Source of the DNA: Streptomyces dengpaensis
Lineage (GTDB): Bacteria; Actinomycetota; Actinomycetes; Streptomycetales; Streptomycetaceae
Assembly (NCBI RefSeq): GCF_002946835.1
Contig: NZ_CP026652.1
Coordinates: 5,518,001 to 5,582,000, forward strand
Length of the DNA: 64,000 nucleotides
Reading direction: 5' to 3'
The translations under genes were made by a program, and so were the position numbers. Every line of letters begins with the position of its first letter. Position 1 is the stretch's first letter. The notes below the pieces were generated by a model, which was not told the DNA's origin, did no database searches, and saw only the letters and a list, made by a program, of their open reading frames with translations. Positions 16,721-25,952 of the stretch are shown here, one piece after another.

Positions 16721-18310
16721 GTGAGACAGCACAGAACGCCCCGCCTTCTCGGTACGCTGCTGCTTGTGGCGGCTGCCGGTATCTCTGTCGTCGGCGCGGC
16801 ACCCTCCGCGGCCGACCGGACCGCGACCCCTCTGGGGCAGGTGGTCCCGGCCCCGGCCTCGGTCCACGCGAGCGGCTCCGCGTACCGCGTCACCGGTGAC
16901 ACCCGCATACGTGTCGACGACTCGCGCGAGGCCCGCCGGGTGGGCGAGTACCTCGCGGACATCCTGCGGCCCTCCACCGGCTACCGGCTCCCGGTCGGCA
17001 CCCAGGGCGGTCCGGGATCCATCCAACTCCGCCTCGGCGCGAAGGGGTTGGGCGACGAGGGTTACCGTCTGGACAGCGGCCGGGACGGTGTCACCATCAC
17101 GGCCGGCAAGCCCGCCGGGCTCTTCCACGGCGTCCAGACCTTCCGCCAGCTGCTGCCCGCCGCCGTCGAGAAGGACTCCGTACAGCCCGGACCCTGGCTC
17201 GTCGCGGGCGGCACCATCAAGGACACCCCGCGCTACGGCTACCGCGGCGCGATGCTCGACGTCTCCCGGCACTTCTTCACCGTCGGCCAAGTCAAGCGCT
17301 ATATAGACGAGTTGGTCCTCTACAAGGTCAACAAGCTGCATCTGCACCTCAGCGACGACCAGGGCTGGCGCATCGCCATCGACTCCTGGCCGCGGCTGGC
17401 GACGTACGGCGGCTCCACGCAGGTGGGCGGCGGCGACGGCGGCTACTACACCAAGGCGGACTACCAGGAGATCGTCCGGTACGCCGCCTCGCGCTATCTG
17501 GAGGTCGTCCCCGAGATCGACATGCCGGGGCACACCAACGCGGCCCTCGCCTCGTACGCCGAACTGAACTGCGACGGGGTGGCGCCGCCGCTCTACACCG
17601 GCACGAACGTCGGGTTCAGCTCGCTGTGCGTCTCCAAGGACATCACGTACGACTTCGTGGACGATGTGATCCGGGAACTGGCCGCGCTCACCCCGGGCCG
17701 CTACCTCCACATCGGCGGAGATGAGGCCCACTCCACCAGCCACGCCGACTACGTGGCGTTCATGGACCGGGTCCAGCCGGTCGTCGCCAAGTACGGGAAG
17801 ACGGTGATCGGTTGGCATCAGCTGACCAGTGCGACCCCGGCGAAGGGCGCCCTCGCGCAGTACTGGGGGCTCGACGGCACGAGCGCCGAGGAGAAGGCGC
17901 GGGTCGCGAAGGCCGCGCAGAACGGGACGGGGCTGGTACTGTCGCCCGCCGACCGGATCTACCTCGACATGAAGTACACGGCCGACACCCCGCTGGGCCT
18001 CGACTGGGCGGGGCTGGTGGAAGTGAAGCGGTCGTACGACTGGGATCCCGGCAACTACCTCCCCGGCGCCCCGGGTTCGGCCGTCCGGGGCGTGGAAGCC
18101 CCTCTGTGGACGGAGACCATCGTGACCTCCGCCGACATCGAGTACATGGCCTTCCCGAGGCTGCCGGGCGTCGCCGAGCTGGGCTGGTCGCCGGCCTCGA
18201 CGCACGACTGGGACACGTACAAGGTGCGGCTCGCGGCGCAAGGGCCGCGGTGGGACGCGCTGGGGATCGGGTACTACCGGTCGCCGCAGGTGCCCTGGCC
18301 GACCGCGTAG
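16721..18310 (+). CDS. Secreted GH20 beta-N-acetylhexosaminidase
   Basis: A 529-residue exported enzyme that removes terminal N-acetylglucosamine from chitobiose and related glycans. The signal peptide covers about residues 1-33 (RRRR-poor n-region, LLGTLLLVAAAGISVVG, AAPSAA). The GH20b domain (residues 40-160) precedes the TIM barrel, which starts at YRGAMLDVSRHFF. The catalytic pair Asp-Glu lies in HIGGDEAHST near residue 345; the substrate-binding Trp and LHLHLSDDQGWR are present. GTG 16721 with GGGAG six bases upstream is the start; the longer open frame would put residues before the signal peptide. Control by DasR is likely from the dre-like site. Confidence 0.95.
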   Translation: MRQHRTPRLLGTLLLVAAAGISVVGAAPSAADRTATPLGQVVPAPASVHASGSAYRVTGDTRIRVDDSREARRVGEYLADILRPSTGYRLPVGTQGGPGSIQLRLGAKGLGDEGYRLDSGRDGVTITAGKPAGLFHGVQTFRQLLPAAVEKDSVQPGPWLVAGGTIKDTPRYGYRGAMLDVSRHFFTVGQVKRYIDELVLYKVNKLHLHLSDDQGWRIAIDSWPRLATYGGSTQVGGGDGGYYTKADYQEIVRYAASRYLEVVPEIDMPGHTNAALASYAELNCDGVAPPLYTGTNVGFSSLCVSKDITYDFVDDVIRELAALTPGRYLHIGGDEAHSTSHADYVAFMDRVQPVVAKYGKTVIGWHQLTSATPAKGALAQYWGLDGTSAEEKARVAKAAQNGTGLVLSPADRIYLDMKYTADTPLGLDWAGLVEVKRSYDWDPGNYLPGAPGSAVRGVEAPLWTETIVTSADIEYMAFPRLPGVAELGWSPASTHDWDTYKVRLAAQGPRWDALGIGYYRSPQVPWPTA

Positions 18311-18317
18311 GGACAGA

Positions 18318-18353
18318 GGCGGGGCTCAGGAGGACCGTCTCCTGAGCCCCGCC
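18318..18353. terminator. Bidirectional terminator, GH20 / desD
   Basis: A perfect 15-bp stem (GGCGGGGCTCAGGAG, 18318-18332, with 18339-18353) and a 6-nt loop lie between the convergent GH20 and desD genes. Confidence 0.9.
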
Positions 18354-18357
18354 CGGT

Positions 18358-20130
18358 TCAGAGACCCGCGATGGGGTTCTTCAGGTTGCCGACCAATTGG
18401 AGGGCCCCGGCCGGGTCGGCGAGGTCCACCATCTGCTTGTTGTTGCGCAACTGGAGCCGGTTGAGGCAGGACAGCGCGAACTCGGGGGCGAACATGTCGT
18501 ACTGCTTGAACTTGTCCGCGAGTTCGGGCGTGGCCGCCTGGTACTCGCGTACGACATCGGCGACCGTCCGCCAGAAGTCGTCCTCCTCCAGGACGCCCTC
18601 GGCGGCGAGGTTCGCGGCCAGGAAGCGGAAGAAGCAGTCGAAGACGTCCGTGAAGACCGACAGAAGCTTCGTGTCCTCCGGCACGTCCACGCGCAGCCGT
18701 TCGACCGCCGGCGGCAGCACCGCGTCCGGGTCCATGACCGCGATCTCCTCGGCTATGTCCTTGTAGATCGCGCGCTGTACGACGCCGTCCTTGAGGATGA
18801 GGATCACGTTCTCGCCGTGCGGCATGAAGACCAGGTCGTAGGCGTAGAAGCTGTGCAGCAGCGGGGTGAAGTACGCCCGCAGGTAGTAGCGCAGCCACTC
18901 CTTCGGGGCGAGGCCCGACTGTTCGATCAGCGCGCCCGCGAAGGACGCGCCCTCGTGGTCGACATGGACGAGGGAGGCCATGGTCGCGAGCGACTCGCCC
19001 TCCAGGAGCGACGGCACCGGGCTCTCGCGCCACAGCGCGGCGAGCATCTTGCGGTACGGCGAGTAGCGGTCCGTCGCCGCCTCGTACTCCAGGTGCCGGT
19101 AGCCGACCGCCGCCCGCTCACGGATGATCGACAGACCGGTCGACCTCAGCACCGGGTCGTTGTCGATGAGCTGGGCCAGCCAGTCGTTGATCGCCGGGGT
19201 CGCCTCCATGTACGCGGCCGAAAGCCCCCGCATGAAACCCATGTTGAGGACGGACAGGGCCGTCTTCACATAGTGCTTCCCGGGGTTCGACCGGTTGAAG
19301 AAGGTCCGGATGGACTGCTGGGCCAGATACTCGTCGTCGCCCTCGCCCAGGCAGACCAGGTGCCGCTGGGCGACCTCGGCCGCGAAGGTCACGGACAGCT
19401 TGTTCCACCACTGCCAGGGGTGGACGGGGATGAGGAGATAGTCGTCCGGGTCGAGGTCCTGCTCGCGCAGGATGACAGAGAAACGGTTCACTGTCTCATC
19501 GCCCAGCTCGTCCCGCAGGAAGGCCTCGTACTCGATGCCGACGCCCGCCGTGAACGCCGCCCGCGAGCGGTGCGCGGCCAGCCACACCAGCCGGACCGGG
19601 CTCGCGGTCTCGGGGGCGTACGCGAGGTACTCGTGCACCCCGAAGCCCAGCCGCCCGTTGTTGGCGACGAAGCAGGGGTGGCCCTCGGTCATGCCGGTCT
19701 CGATCGCCTGGAAGCCACTCTTCGCGAGTTCGGCGGACGGGATCTGCGGCTTGGTGAGCTTGAAGCAGGTGCCCGAGAGGGTGGAGGAGATCTCCTCCAG
19801 ATAGACCGGCAGGATGTCGCCGCTCAGGCCGAGCGATTCCTTCAGTTCGATGAAGAAGTCGAGGGCGGCGACCGGGAGTTCACCGCCGTCGCGGTGCCGG
19901 GTGACCGACTCGGCGTCGATCTGCCAGTGGTCGAGGGCACGAAGGGTGGCGGTGAACCGGTAGCGGGTCAGCCCGTCGTCACTGCGTACCTCGTAACGGC
20001 TGTCCGGGAGACGCTCCGGCGTGATCAGCCGCTCGTGGGCGAACTCGGCGAGTGCCTTGCGGACGAGGAGGCGGTTGGCGTGGGCCCAGCGCTCGGGGGA
20101 GAGGTGGGCGACGGAGTCGGCGAGACTCAT
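18358..20130 (-). CDS. desD: DesD, NIS siderophore synthetase (desferrioxamine)
   Basis: A 590-residue IucA/IucC-type, NRPS-independent siderophore synthetase. It adenylates the succinyl carboxylate of N-hydroxy-N-succinylcadaverine, trimerises it and closes the ring to desferrioxamine E; desferrioxamine B arises from the related acetylated monomer. Recognisable parts are the ATP-site stretch GHPCFVANNGRLGFG (around residue 160), LLIPVHPWQWWN, NRSNPGKHYVKTALS, and the C-terminal FhuF-like helical part with FMPHGENVILIL. The start ATG 20130 overlaps the desC stop by four bases (ATGA). It is the last gene of the desABCD unit. Confidence 0.96.
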   Translation of the reverse strand: MSLADSVAHLSPERWAHANRLLVRKALAEFAHERLITPERLPDSRYEVRSDDGLTRYRFTATLRALDHWQIDAESVTRHRDGGELPVAALDFFIELKESLGLSGDILPVYLEEISSTLSGTCFKLTKPQIPSAELAKSGFQAIETGMTEGHPCFVANNGRLGFGVHEYLAYAPETASPVRLVWLAAHRSRAAFTAGVGIEYEAFLRDELGDETVNRFSVILREQDLDPDDYLLIPVHPWQWWNKLSVTFAAEVAQRHLVCLGEGDDEYLAQQSIRTFFNRSNPGKHYVKTALSVLNMGFMRGLSAAYMEATPAINDWLAQLIDNDPVLRSTGLSIIRERAAVGYRHLEYEAATDRYSPYRKMLAALWRESPVPSLLEGESLATMASLVHVDHEGASFAGALIEQSGLAPKEWLRYYLRAYFTPLLHSFYAYDLVFMPHGENVILILKDGVVQRAIYKDIAEEIAVMDPDAVLPPAVERLRVDVPEDTKLLSVFTDVFDCFFRFLAANLAAEGVLEEDDFWRTVADVVREYQAATPELADKFKQYDMFAPEFALSCLNRLQLRNNKQMVDLADPAGALQLVGNLKNPIAGL

Positions 20131-20672
20131 GCCGCCACCGCCTTCCGGAACTGCTCCCGCGTGCAGAAACTCAGCAACGCCGTCTTCTCCGGCTTCTGTA
20201 TCTCCCGCTCGGGCACGAACCCGACGGCTTCGTTCAGGGCGTGCACCGCCTTGTTGCCGACGTCCGGTTCGACGACGACGCGTGCGGTGGCGGGGTCCTC
20301 GAAGAGGTGGGCCATCACGGCGGTGATCACGGCCCGGGTAAAGCCGTGCACGGGGGTGTCGGCCGGCGCGACCAGGAAGTGCATGCCGACATCGCCCGGC
20401 CGGGGCTCGTACAGGCCGACCAGTTCGCGCTGGGCCGGGTCGTACTTCTCCATGAGGAAGGCGGGCTCGCCGTCGTGCAGTCCGAGGAGGGCGTGGTGGT
20501 GCTCGGCGGCGGCGATCTCCATATAGGCGCGCTCGACGTCCTCGAGCTTGGCGTCCTGCATCATCCAGAAGGCGGCCTTGGGGTGGGTGACCCAGGCGTG
20601 CAGCAGCTCGGCGTCCTTCAGCGGGTCGAGGGGGCGGAAGGTGAAGGTGCCCACCTGTGGGCCGGTGGTCAT
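20127..20672 (-). CDS. desC: DesC, acyl-CoA acyltransferase (desferrioxamine)
   Basis: A 181-residue GNAT-fold N-hydroxycadaverine acyltransferase of the IucB/RhbD type. It transfers succinyl or acetyl (or longer acyl) groups from CoA to the hydroxylated diamine. Family marks are FTFRPLDPLKDAELLHAWV, FLMEKYDPAQRELVGLYEP and VVVEPDVGNKAVHALNEAVGF. ATG 20672 has AAGGAG eight bases upstream and is followed directly by the domain. The 344-bp distance to desB is filled by a transposase remnant, whereas desC-desD are coupled by ATGA. Transcription from the desA promoter must cross the insert. Confidence 0.93.
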   Translation of the reverse strand: MTTGPQVGTFTFRPLDPLKDAELLHAWVTHPKAAFWMMQDAKLEDVERAYMEIAAAEHHHALLGLHDGEPAFLMEKYDPAQRELVGLYEPRPGDVGMHFLVAPADTPVHGFTRAVITAVMAHLFEDPATARVVVEPDVGNKAVHALNEAVGFVPEREIQKPEKTALLSFCTREQFRKAVAA

Positions 20673-20690
20673 GGGTGGCTCCTTGCGCGG

Positions 20691-21020
20691 ATGGAGTACA
20701 AGTGCGCGTGGTACGGGCGCGAATTGGTGGTTGTTGACCGATTCCTTCCGACCAGCAAGACGTGCTCGGCGTGTGGCCTGCTTCGCGACGCGCTGCCCCT
20801 CGGAATCCGAATGTGGACATGTGAGGGCTGCGGCACCCAGCATGACCGGGACCACAACGCCGCACAGAACAGTGTGGCCGCCGGGCAGGCGGTGTCGGCC
20901 TGTGGAGGCCGCGTAAGTCCTCAACGGAGACCCTCCGGATGGGCAGCGGGCGATGAAGCAGGAAAGTCCATGGTGCGAGCCATGGGAGTCCCCGCACCCT
21001 GAGGGGCGGGGAAATGTCAA
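20691..21020 (+). mobile_element. Truncated IS200/IS605-family (TnpB) remnant between desB and desC
   Basis: The plus strand from 20691 to 21002 encodes the last 103 residues of a TnpB protein. It includes EYKCAWYGRELVVVDRF, the zinc ribbon cysteine pairs CSAC and CEGC, and HDRDHNAAQN with the last RuvC Asp. The right end follows: a hairpin (20989-21012, TCCCCGC and GCGGGGA arms around CCC-TGA-GGG) and then ATGTCAA, ending with TCAA at 21017-21020. That is the right-end pattern of IS200/IS605 elements. The N-terminal three quarters of TnpB, any TnpA and the left end are missing; homology starts abruptly about 19 bp from the desC start codon. The remnant has lost its transposase activity, but the omega-RNA region at the 3' end may persist. 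Confidence 0.88.
20989..21012 (+). repeat. Right-end hairpin of the TnpB remnant
   Basis: A GC-rich stem of seven plus three base pairs with one bulged A and a TGA loop. The loop TGA is also the stop codon of the TnpB fragment. In intact elements this hairpin is the transposase recognition structure and belongs to the 3' part of the omega RNA; here it lies within the des transcript. Confidence 0.8.
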
Positions 21021-22294
21021 ACGGCGAACTCCTGGAACGCGATCGTCTTCTCGACCGGGTAGTACTCGGTGCCGAGCAGCTCACGGATGATGTAGCTGTT
21101 GCGGTACGCGCCCATGCCCAGGTCGGGGCTGGTGATGCTGTGCGTGTGGACGCCGGCGTTCTGCAGGAAGACGCCCCGCCCGGTGACGTCGATCGCGTAG
21201 TTGCGGGCGACGTCGAAGCTGCCGTGGGAGTCGTAGCGCAGCCGGTCGCGTACGGGCTTCAGGAACTCCGGCTCGGCGTACTTGTAGCCGGTGGCCAGGA
21301 TCAGGCCTTGCGACTCGACCTCGTAGTCCTTCTCCTGCTCCTCCTGCCGGAAGGACAGGGTGTACGTGCCGTTGTCGTACCGCGCGCTGTTCAGCGAGGA
21401 GTTGGTGAGGAGCCGGGTGGGGACCGGGCCGCCGAGGTTCTTCTGGTACAGCAGGTCGAAGATCTCGTTGATCAGGTCGCCGTCGATGCCCTTGAACAGG
21501 CCCTTCTGCTCGGCCGTGAGGCGGTGGCGGGTCTTCTCCGGCAGCGCGTGGAAGTAGTCGATGTACTCCGGGGAGGTCATCTCCAGCGTGAGCTTGGTGT
21601 ACTCGAGGGGGAAGAACCGCGGGGAGCGCGTGACCCAGTTCAGCTGGTAGCCGTTGACGTCGATCTCGCTGAGCAGGTCGTAGTAGATCTCGGCGGCGGA
21701 CTGGCCGCTGCCGACCAGCGTGATCGACTCCTTCTTCCGCAGCTCCTCTTTGTGCTGCAGGTAACGGGAGTTGTGGATGAAGTCGCCGCCCAGGCCCGAG
21801 CAGGCCTCGGGGATGTAGGGCGGGGTGCCCGTGCCGAGGACCAGGTGACGGGCTCGGAAGCTCTCGCCGGCCCCGGTCCGTACGACGTACACGTCGTCCT
21901 CGTACGTCACGTCCGTCACCGTCGTGCTGAAGCGGACGTTGCTCAGCTTGTCCGCGGCCCAGCGGCAGTAGTCGTCGTACTCGACGCGCAGCGGATAGAA
22001 GTTCTCGCGGATGTAGAACGAGTACAACCGCCCCTGGTCCTTGAGGTAGTTGAGGAAGGAGTACGGGGACGTGGGGTCGGCGAAGGTGACCAGGTCCGAC
22101 ATGAACGGGGTCTGGAGGTGGGCGCCGTCGAGGAACATCCCCGCGTGCCACGCGAAGTGGGGCTTCGAGTCCAGGAAGACGCCGTCCAGTTCGGCGATCG
22201 GCTCGGTGAGGCAGGCGAGGCCGAGGTTGAAGGGGCCGAGACCGATCCCTACGAAGTCGTACGTCTTATCCATGGCTTCAGGAAGCGCGGTCAA
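21017..22294 (-). CDS. desB: DesB, cadaverine N-hydroxylase (flavin monooxygenase)
   Basis: A 425-residue class B flavin N-monooxygenase of the IucD/RhbE/SidA type. It converts cadaverine to N-hydroxycadaverine with FAD, NADPH and oxygen. The FAD motif is [11 protein letters not shown] near residue 15, the NADPH motif GSGQSAAE near residue 195, and the late [12 protein letters not shown] motif is present. I prefer the TTG start at 22294: GGGAG lies six bases upstream and it overlaps the desA 3' end. ATG 22273 or 22321 are alternatives. The TGA stop (21017-21019) falls inside the TCAA end of the transposon remnant, so the last codons may be set by the insertion. Confidence 0.93.
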   Translation of the reverse strand: MTALPEAMDKTYDFVGIGLGPFNLGLACLTEPIAELDGVFLDSKPHFAWHAGMFLDGAHLQTPFMSDLVTFADPTSPYSFLNYLKDQGRLYSFYIRENFYPLRVEYDDYCRWAADKLSNVRFSTTVTDVTYEDDVYVVRTGAGESFRARHLVLGTGTPPYIPEACSGLGGDFIHNSRYLQHKEELRKKESITLVGSGQSAAEIYYDLLSEIDVNGYQLNWVTRSPRFFPLEYTKLTLEMTSPEYIDYFHALPEKTRHRLTAEQKGLFKGIDGDLINEIFDLLYQKNLGGPVPTRLLTNSSLNSARYDNGTYTLSFRQEEQEKDYEVESQGLILATGYKYAEPEFLKPVRDRLRYDSHGSFDVARNYAIDVTGRGVFLQNAGVHTHSITSPDLGMGAYRNSYIIRELLGTEYYPVEKTIAFQEFAV

Positions 22295-23759
22295 GGGAGT
22301 CTCCCAGGTACTGCTCGGCATGGCCGGCGATCAGATCGAGTACGGCGGTGATGTCGTCCACCGTGGTCTCGGGGTTGAGCAGGGTGAACTTCAGGTAGTG
22401 CCTGCCGCCGGCCTTGGTGCCCGCCACTACGGCGTCACCGGAGGCGAACAGAGCCTTGCGGGCGTACAGGTTGGCGCGGTCGATCTCGGCCGGGTCGGTG
22501 ACGGCGGCCGGGATGTAGCGGAAGACGAGGGTGGACAGCGAGGGCCGTACGACGACGTCGAAGCGCGGGTCGGCCGCGAGGCGCTGCCAGCCTGCCTCCG
22601 CCAGCTCGCAGACCGCGTCGAAGAGTTCGCCGATTCCGTCGGCGCCCATCGTGCGCAGCGTCATCCACAGCTTGAGGGCGTCGAAGCGGCGGGTGGTCTG
22701 CAGGGACTTGTCGACCTGGTTGGGGATGCGTTCCTGCACCATGCGGCGCGGGTTGAGGTACTCCGCGTGGTAGGTGGCGTGGCGCAGGGTGGAGGCGTCG
22801 CGGACCAGCACGGCGGACGAACTCACCGGCTGGAAGAAGGACTTGTGGTAGTCGACGGTGACGGAGTCGGCGCGCTCGATGCCGTCGATGCGGTCGCGGT
22901 ACTTGAGGGAGGCGAGGAGTCCGCAGCCGTAGGCCGCGTCGACGTGCATCCAGGTGTCGTACTGGGCACACAGCTCGGCGATTTCGGGCAGCGGGTCGAT
23001 GGAGCCGAAGTCGGTGGTGCCCGCGGTGGCGACGACGGCCATGGGGACGAGGCCGTCGCGGCGGCAGCGTTCCAGCTCGTGGGCGAGCGTGACCGTCTGG
23101 ATGCGCTGGTCGTGGTCGACGGGGACCGAGACGACGGAGTCCGCGCTCAGGCCGAGGAGTTTGGCCGACTTCTTGACGCTGAAGTGGCTGACCTCGGAGG
23201 CGAAGATACGCAGTCTGGCGAGGCTGTCCCCGGTGTCCCGCGCGGTGGTCTCCCAGTCTGCCCGCCCCGGCTTGGCCTCCTCGCGGGCAAGGAGCAGCGC
23301 CTGGAGGTTGGACTGGCTGCCGCCGCTGGTGAACACGCCGTCGGCGGTCGGGCCGAGGCCGACGCGCTCGTTCGTCCAGTCGATGAGCTTGCGCTCGATG
23401 AGGGTGCCGCCCGCCGACTGGTCCCAGGTGTCCAGGGAGGAGTTGACGGCCGAGAGGACGGCCTCGCCGAGCACGGCCGGGATGACGACCGGGCAGTTGA
23501 GGTGGGCGAGGTAGCGCGGATGGTGGAAGTAGACCGCGTCCCGGAGGTAGACCTCCTCCAGTTCGTCGAGGACCGCGGTCGTGTCGTGCAGCGGGCGGTC
23601 CAGGTCGATCTGCTCGATGCGGGGAGTGAGGGCGTCGACCGTGACACCCGTGAACGGGCCCTTGGTGGTGGCGAGTTTGGCCGCCACCCGCTCGACTCCT
23701 TCGGTCACGAAGCGGCGGTACCGCTCCGCGGTCGTGTCATTGAGCAGGTGCGAGCGCAT
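22278..23759 (-). CDS. desA: DesA, PLP-dependent lysine decarboxylase
   Basis: A 493-residue group II pyridoxal-phosphate decarboxylase that makes cadaverine from lysine, the first step of desferrioxamine synthesis. The PLP-binding lysine is in [10 protein letters not shown]. The conserved AAYGCGLL with the Asp of MHVDAAYG, and [18 protein letters not shown], are present. ATG 23759 precedes the family N-terminus. It is the first gene of desABCD, preceded by an iron box at 23824-23842. The 3' end overlaps the start region of desB. Confidence 0.96.
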   Translation of the reverse strand: MRSHLLNDTTAERYRRFVTEGVERVAAKLATTKGPFTGVTVDALTPRIEQIDLDRPLHDTTAVLDELEEVYLRDAVYFHHPRYLAHLNCPVVIPAVLGEAVLSAVNSSLDTWDQSAGGTLIERKLIDWTNERVGLGPTADGVFTSGGSQSNLQALLLAREEAKPGRADWETTARDTGDSLARLRIFASEVSHFSVKKSAKLLGLSADSVVSVPVDHDQRIQTVTLAHELERCRRDGLVPMAVVATAGTTDFGSIDPLPEIAELCAQYDTWMHVDAAYGCGLLASLKYRDRIDGIERADSVTVDYHKSFFQPVSSSAVLVRDASTLRHATYHAEYLNPRRMVQERIPNQVDKSLQTTRRFDALKLWMTLRTMGADGIGELFDAVCELAEAGWQRLAADPRFDVVVRPSLSTLVFRYIPAAVTDPAEIDRANLYARKALFASGDAVVAGTKAGGRHYLKFTLLNPETTVDDITAVLDLIAGHAEQYLGDSLDRAS

Positions 23760-23823
23760 GTGGGGGTCCTCCGTGCGGGAGAGTCCGAGCGGGACGAGAG
23801 AGGGCGGAGTCGCGATGTGTGAC

Positions 23824-23842
23824 TTAGGTTAGCCTAGCCTAA
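23824..23842. promoter_or_regulatory. Iron box (DmdR1 operator) of desABCD
   Basis: TTAGGTTAGCCTAGCCTAA matches the 19-bp iron box TTAGGTTAGGCTAACCTAA at 17 of 19 positions. It lies 65 bp upstream of desA. The DtxR-family protein DmdR1 with Fe2+ represses such sites in Streptomyces (established). Confidence 0.95.
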
Positions 23843-23935
23843 GTTTGATCTCGACCTCGCCCAGCGTGTGTCTTCAGTGACCTACGCCTCTGTCGGATCG
23901 ATGCGGAGGCGCTCCTGGCCTTCGAATCACTCGAA

Positions 23936-24793
23936 CTATTCGCCCTGCTCGCGCAGTTGTTCCTCCGTCAGCCCGCGCCGCCAGTAGCCCACGAAGGTGA
24001 CCCTCCTGCGGTCGATCCCGCGCTCGCGCACGAGATGCCGGCGCAACTCCTTCACCTGGCCGGACTCGCCCGCGATCCAGGCGTACGGCGCTTCGGCGGG
24101 CGGGAGTTGGGCGGCCCGTACGGCATCGAGGGCCATGGGGGACCCCTCGTCCCGTACGAGCCAGGTGATCTCGGCGTCGGCCGGGGTCGCCAAGTCCTGG
24201 ATGTCACCGGCGTGATGGACCTCGAGCCAGGCGCGGACGCGGACGTTCACGGGCAGCGATTCGAGGATGGCGGAGGCGGCGGGTACGGCGGTGTCGTCGC
24301 CCCAGATCACGATGAGGTCGGTGTCCTCGGGCGGACGGAAACGGATCGCCCGGTTGTCCTCGACCGCCGGGCCGAGCAGGACGACACGGTCGCCCGGGGT
24401 CGCCCGGGACGCCCACAGGGACGCGGGGCCCGCGGGCGTCGCGGCGCCCGGCTCGACGCCGTGCAGCACGAAGTCGATGTCGATCTCGTCGGTCAGGCCC
24501 TGGGCGTTCCGCCGCAGCGCACGCAGGGTGTACGAGCGCATCACCGCCCGTACATCGTCCGGGAGTTCGCGCCAGGCCTGCCACCAGCCGTCGCCCAGTT
24601 CGATAGGGACGGCCGGCTCCCTCTGGCCCGGGTGCGGCAGGAACAGGGAGAGGCTCTGGTCGCGTCCGTCGGAGTGGAACGCGCTCAGGTCGGGCCCGGC
24701 GAAGGTCACCCGGGCCAGAGACGGGCCGAGCCGCCTCGTCCGTACGACCTGGAGGGAGAAGAAACGGAACGGGGCGGCTACGGCCGTCGTCAT
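23936..24793 (-). CDS. desF: DesF, siderophore-interacting flavoprotein reductase
   Basis: A 285-residue SIP-family ferric-siderophore reductase. The N-terminal FAD-binding barrel includes MRSYTLRALR near residue 85 and IDIDFVLHG. The C-terminal SIP domain includes DLIVIWGDDTAVPAASAILE and YAWIAGESGQVKELRRHL. It releases iron from imported ferrioxamine by reduction. It follows desE by 42 bp on the same strand and belongs to the second iron-regulated unit desE-desF. Confidence 0.92.
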   Translation of the reverse strand: MTTAVAAPFRFFSLQVVRTRRLGPSLARVTFAGPDLSAFHSDGRDQSLSLFLPHPGQREPAVPIELGDGWWQAWRELPDDVRAVMRSYTLRALRRNAQGLTDEIDIDFVLHGVEPGAATPAGPASLWASRATPGDRVVLLGPAVEDNRAIRFRPPEDTDLIVIWGDDTAVPAASAILESLPVNVRVRAWLEVHHAGDIQDLATPADAEITWLVRDEGSPMALDAVRAAQLPPAEAPYAWIAGESGQVKELRRHLVRERGIDRRRVTFVGYWRRGLTEEQLREQGE

Positions 24794-24835
24794 AAGTGCT
24801 CCTGAGTCATCGTCAGGGGATCACGGCAGGGGGTG

Positions 24836-25882
24836 TCAGGCGACCTTCTTGGCGTTCTCGATGGCCTCGGCGAGGTTGTCGAGGATCGGGGTGCACTTGT
24901 CGTAGGACAGGATCGGCTCGGGCGTGCGCGCGATGACCTGGCCGGCCTTGACGGCGGGCAGCTTCTTCCAGGTGGCCTCGGTGATGTCGGCCGGCTGGAT
25001 GGTCGAGGTGCGGTCGTCCATGATGATGATGTCCGCCGGGTACTGGTCGACGTTCTCCCAGCTCAGGTTCTCGAACCAGCCGCCGCTGGCCTTGAGGGCC
25101 TTGGCCGACGGCTCGACGATGTTCACGCCGAGCGCCTTGAAGTACTCCAGGTCGATGGAGAGGTTCGAGCCGGAGACGTAGAAGATGTCCTGGCTCGCCG
25201 AACCGGCGAGGACCTTGATCTCGGGGCGGGCCTTGGCGGCCTTGCGCAGCCGCCCGGCGGCAGCCTCGAAATTCTTCTTCGCCTCGACGGTCTTCGCGGA
25301 CTTCACATCGGCGCCGAGCGACTCGGCGAGCGCCAGCATGCGCTCCAGCGACTTGGGCATCTGCACGTCGTAGACGGAGATGCCGACGCTCGGGGCGAGC
25401 TTCAGGATCTTGGCCTTGGACTCCTCGGGGACGTACCAGAGGGTGCCCGCGTCGTCGTACATCGTCGAGATCAGCACGTCGGGGGCGAGGCCCGCGTACT
25501 TCTCGATGTTGAACTGGCCCCACTCGTTGCCGAGGATCGTCACCTTGCTGATGTCCATGTCGCCGGCCTGGACATCGGCCTTGCCGTCCTTGGTCTCGGT
25601 CGGGCCGAAGACGCCCTTGACCTCGATGCCGTAGTCGTAGAGCGCGGCGGCGGCACCGCTGAACGCGACGATGTTCGCCGGGACCTTGTCCGTCTTCACC
25701 GTCGTACCGCGGTCGTCCTTGAAGGTCCAGGGGCCGGACTTCGCGGCGGCGTTCGTCGCGTCCGAGCCACCGCTGTTCTTGTCTTCGCCGCCGCAGGCCG
25801 CGAGCACGGCTCCGAGGCCGAGGGCGCCGCCCGCGGCGAGGATGCCGCGGCGGGTGGGGTGGGTGGCACGGGCGTTGGGCAT
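24836..25882 (-). CDS. desE: DesE, ferrioxamine-binding lipoprotein
   Basis: A 348-residue FecCD-type siderophore-binding lipoprotein. It has a twin-arginine n-region (THPTRRGILAAGG), a hydrophobic core, and lipobox VLAAC with the lipidated Cys near residue 30. The mature protein is a helical-backbone class III binding protein (IVAFSGAAAALYDYGIEVKGVFG; ILGNEWGQFNIEKYAGLAPDVL). ATG 25882 was chosen over the upstream in-frame ATG because the signal peptide then has a normal length. Permease and ATPase genes are not in this window. An iron box lies about 50 bp upstream. Confidence 0.93.
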   Translation of the reverse strand: MPNARATHPTRRGILAAGGALGLGAVLAACGGEDKNSGGSDATNAAAKSGPWTFKDDRGTTVKTDKVPANIVAFSGAAAALYDYGIEVKGVFGPTETKDGKADVQAGDMDISKVTILGNEWGQFNIEKYAGLAPDVLISTMYDDAGTLWYVPEESKAKILKLAPSVGISVYDVQMPKSLERMLALAESLGADVKSAKTVEAKKNFEAAAGRLRKAAKARPEIKVLAGSASQDIFYVSGSNLSIDLEYFKALGVNIVEPSAKALKASGGWFENLSWENVDQYPADIIIMDDRTSTIQPADITEATWKKLPAVKAGQVIARTPEPILSYDKCTPILDNLAEAIENAKKVA

Positions 25883-25933
25883 GAGAGGGCTGCTTTCGAA
25901 CGGGGCGGAGCGCCCGCCGGACAATGTTCGAAG

Positions 25934-25952
25934 GTAGGTTAGCCTAACCTCA
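25934..25952. promoter_or_regulatory. Iron box of desEF
   Basis: GTAGGTTAGCCTAACCTCA matches the DmdR/DtxR iron box at 16 of 19 positions, with the central AGGTTAGCCTAACCT fully symmetric. It lies 51 bp upstream of the desE start. Confidence 0.95.

Noticed and set aside
20052..20690. The plus-strand frame upstream of the TnpB fragment as part of a full TnpB
   Set aside because: This part is antisense to desC and desD and shows no TnpB motifs; homology begins only near 20691.
21015..21020. TTGACA on the minus strand at the transposon end as an outward promoter for desC
   Set aside because: No -10-like hexamer follows at 16-18 bp; the sequence there is GC-rich hairpin.
18358..25952. des genes as a new siderophore system
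   Set aside because: All six genes match the known desferrioxamine pathway; only the TnpB insert is unusual.
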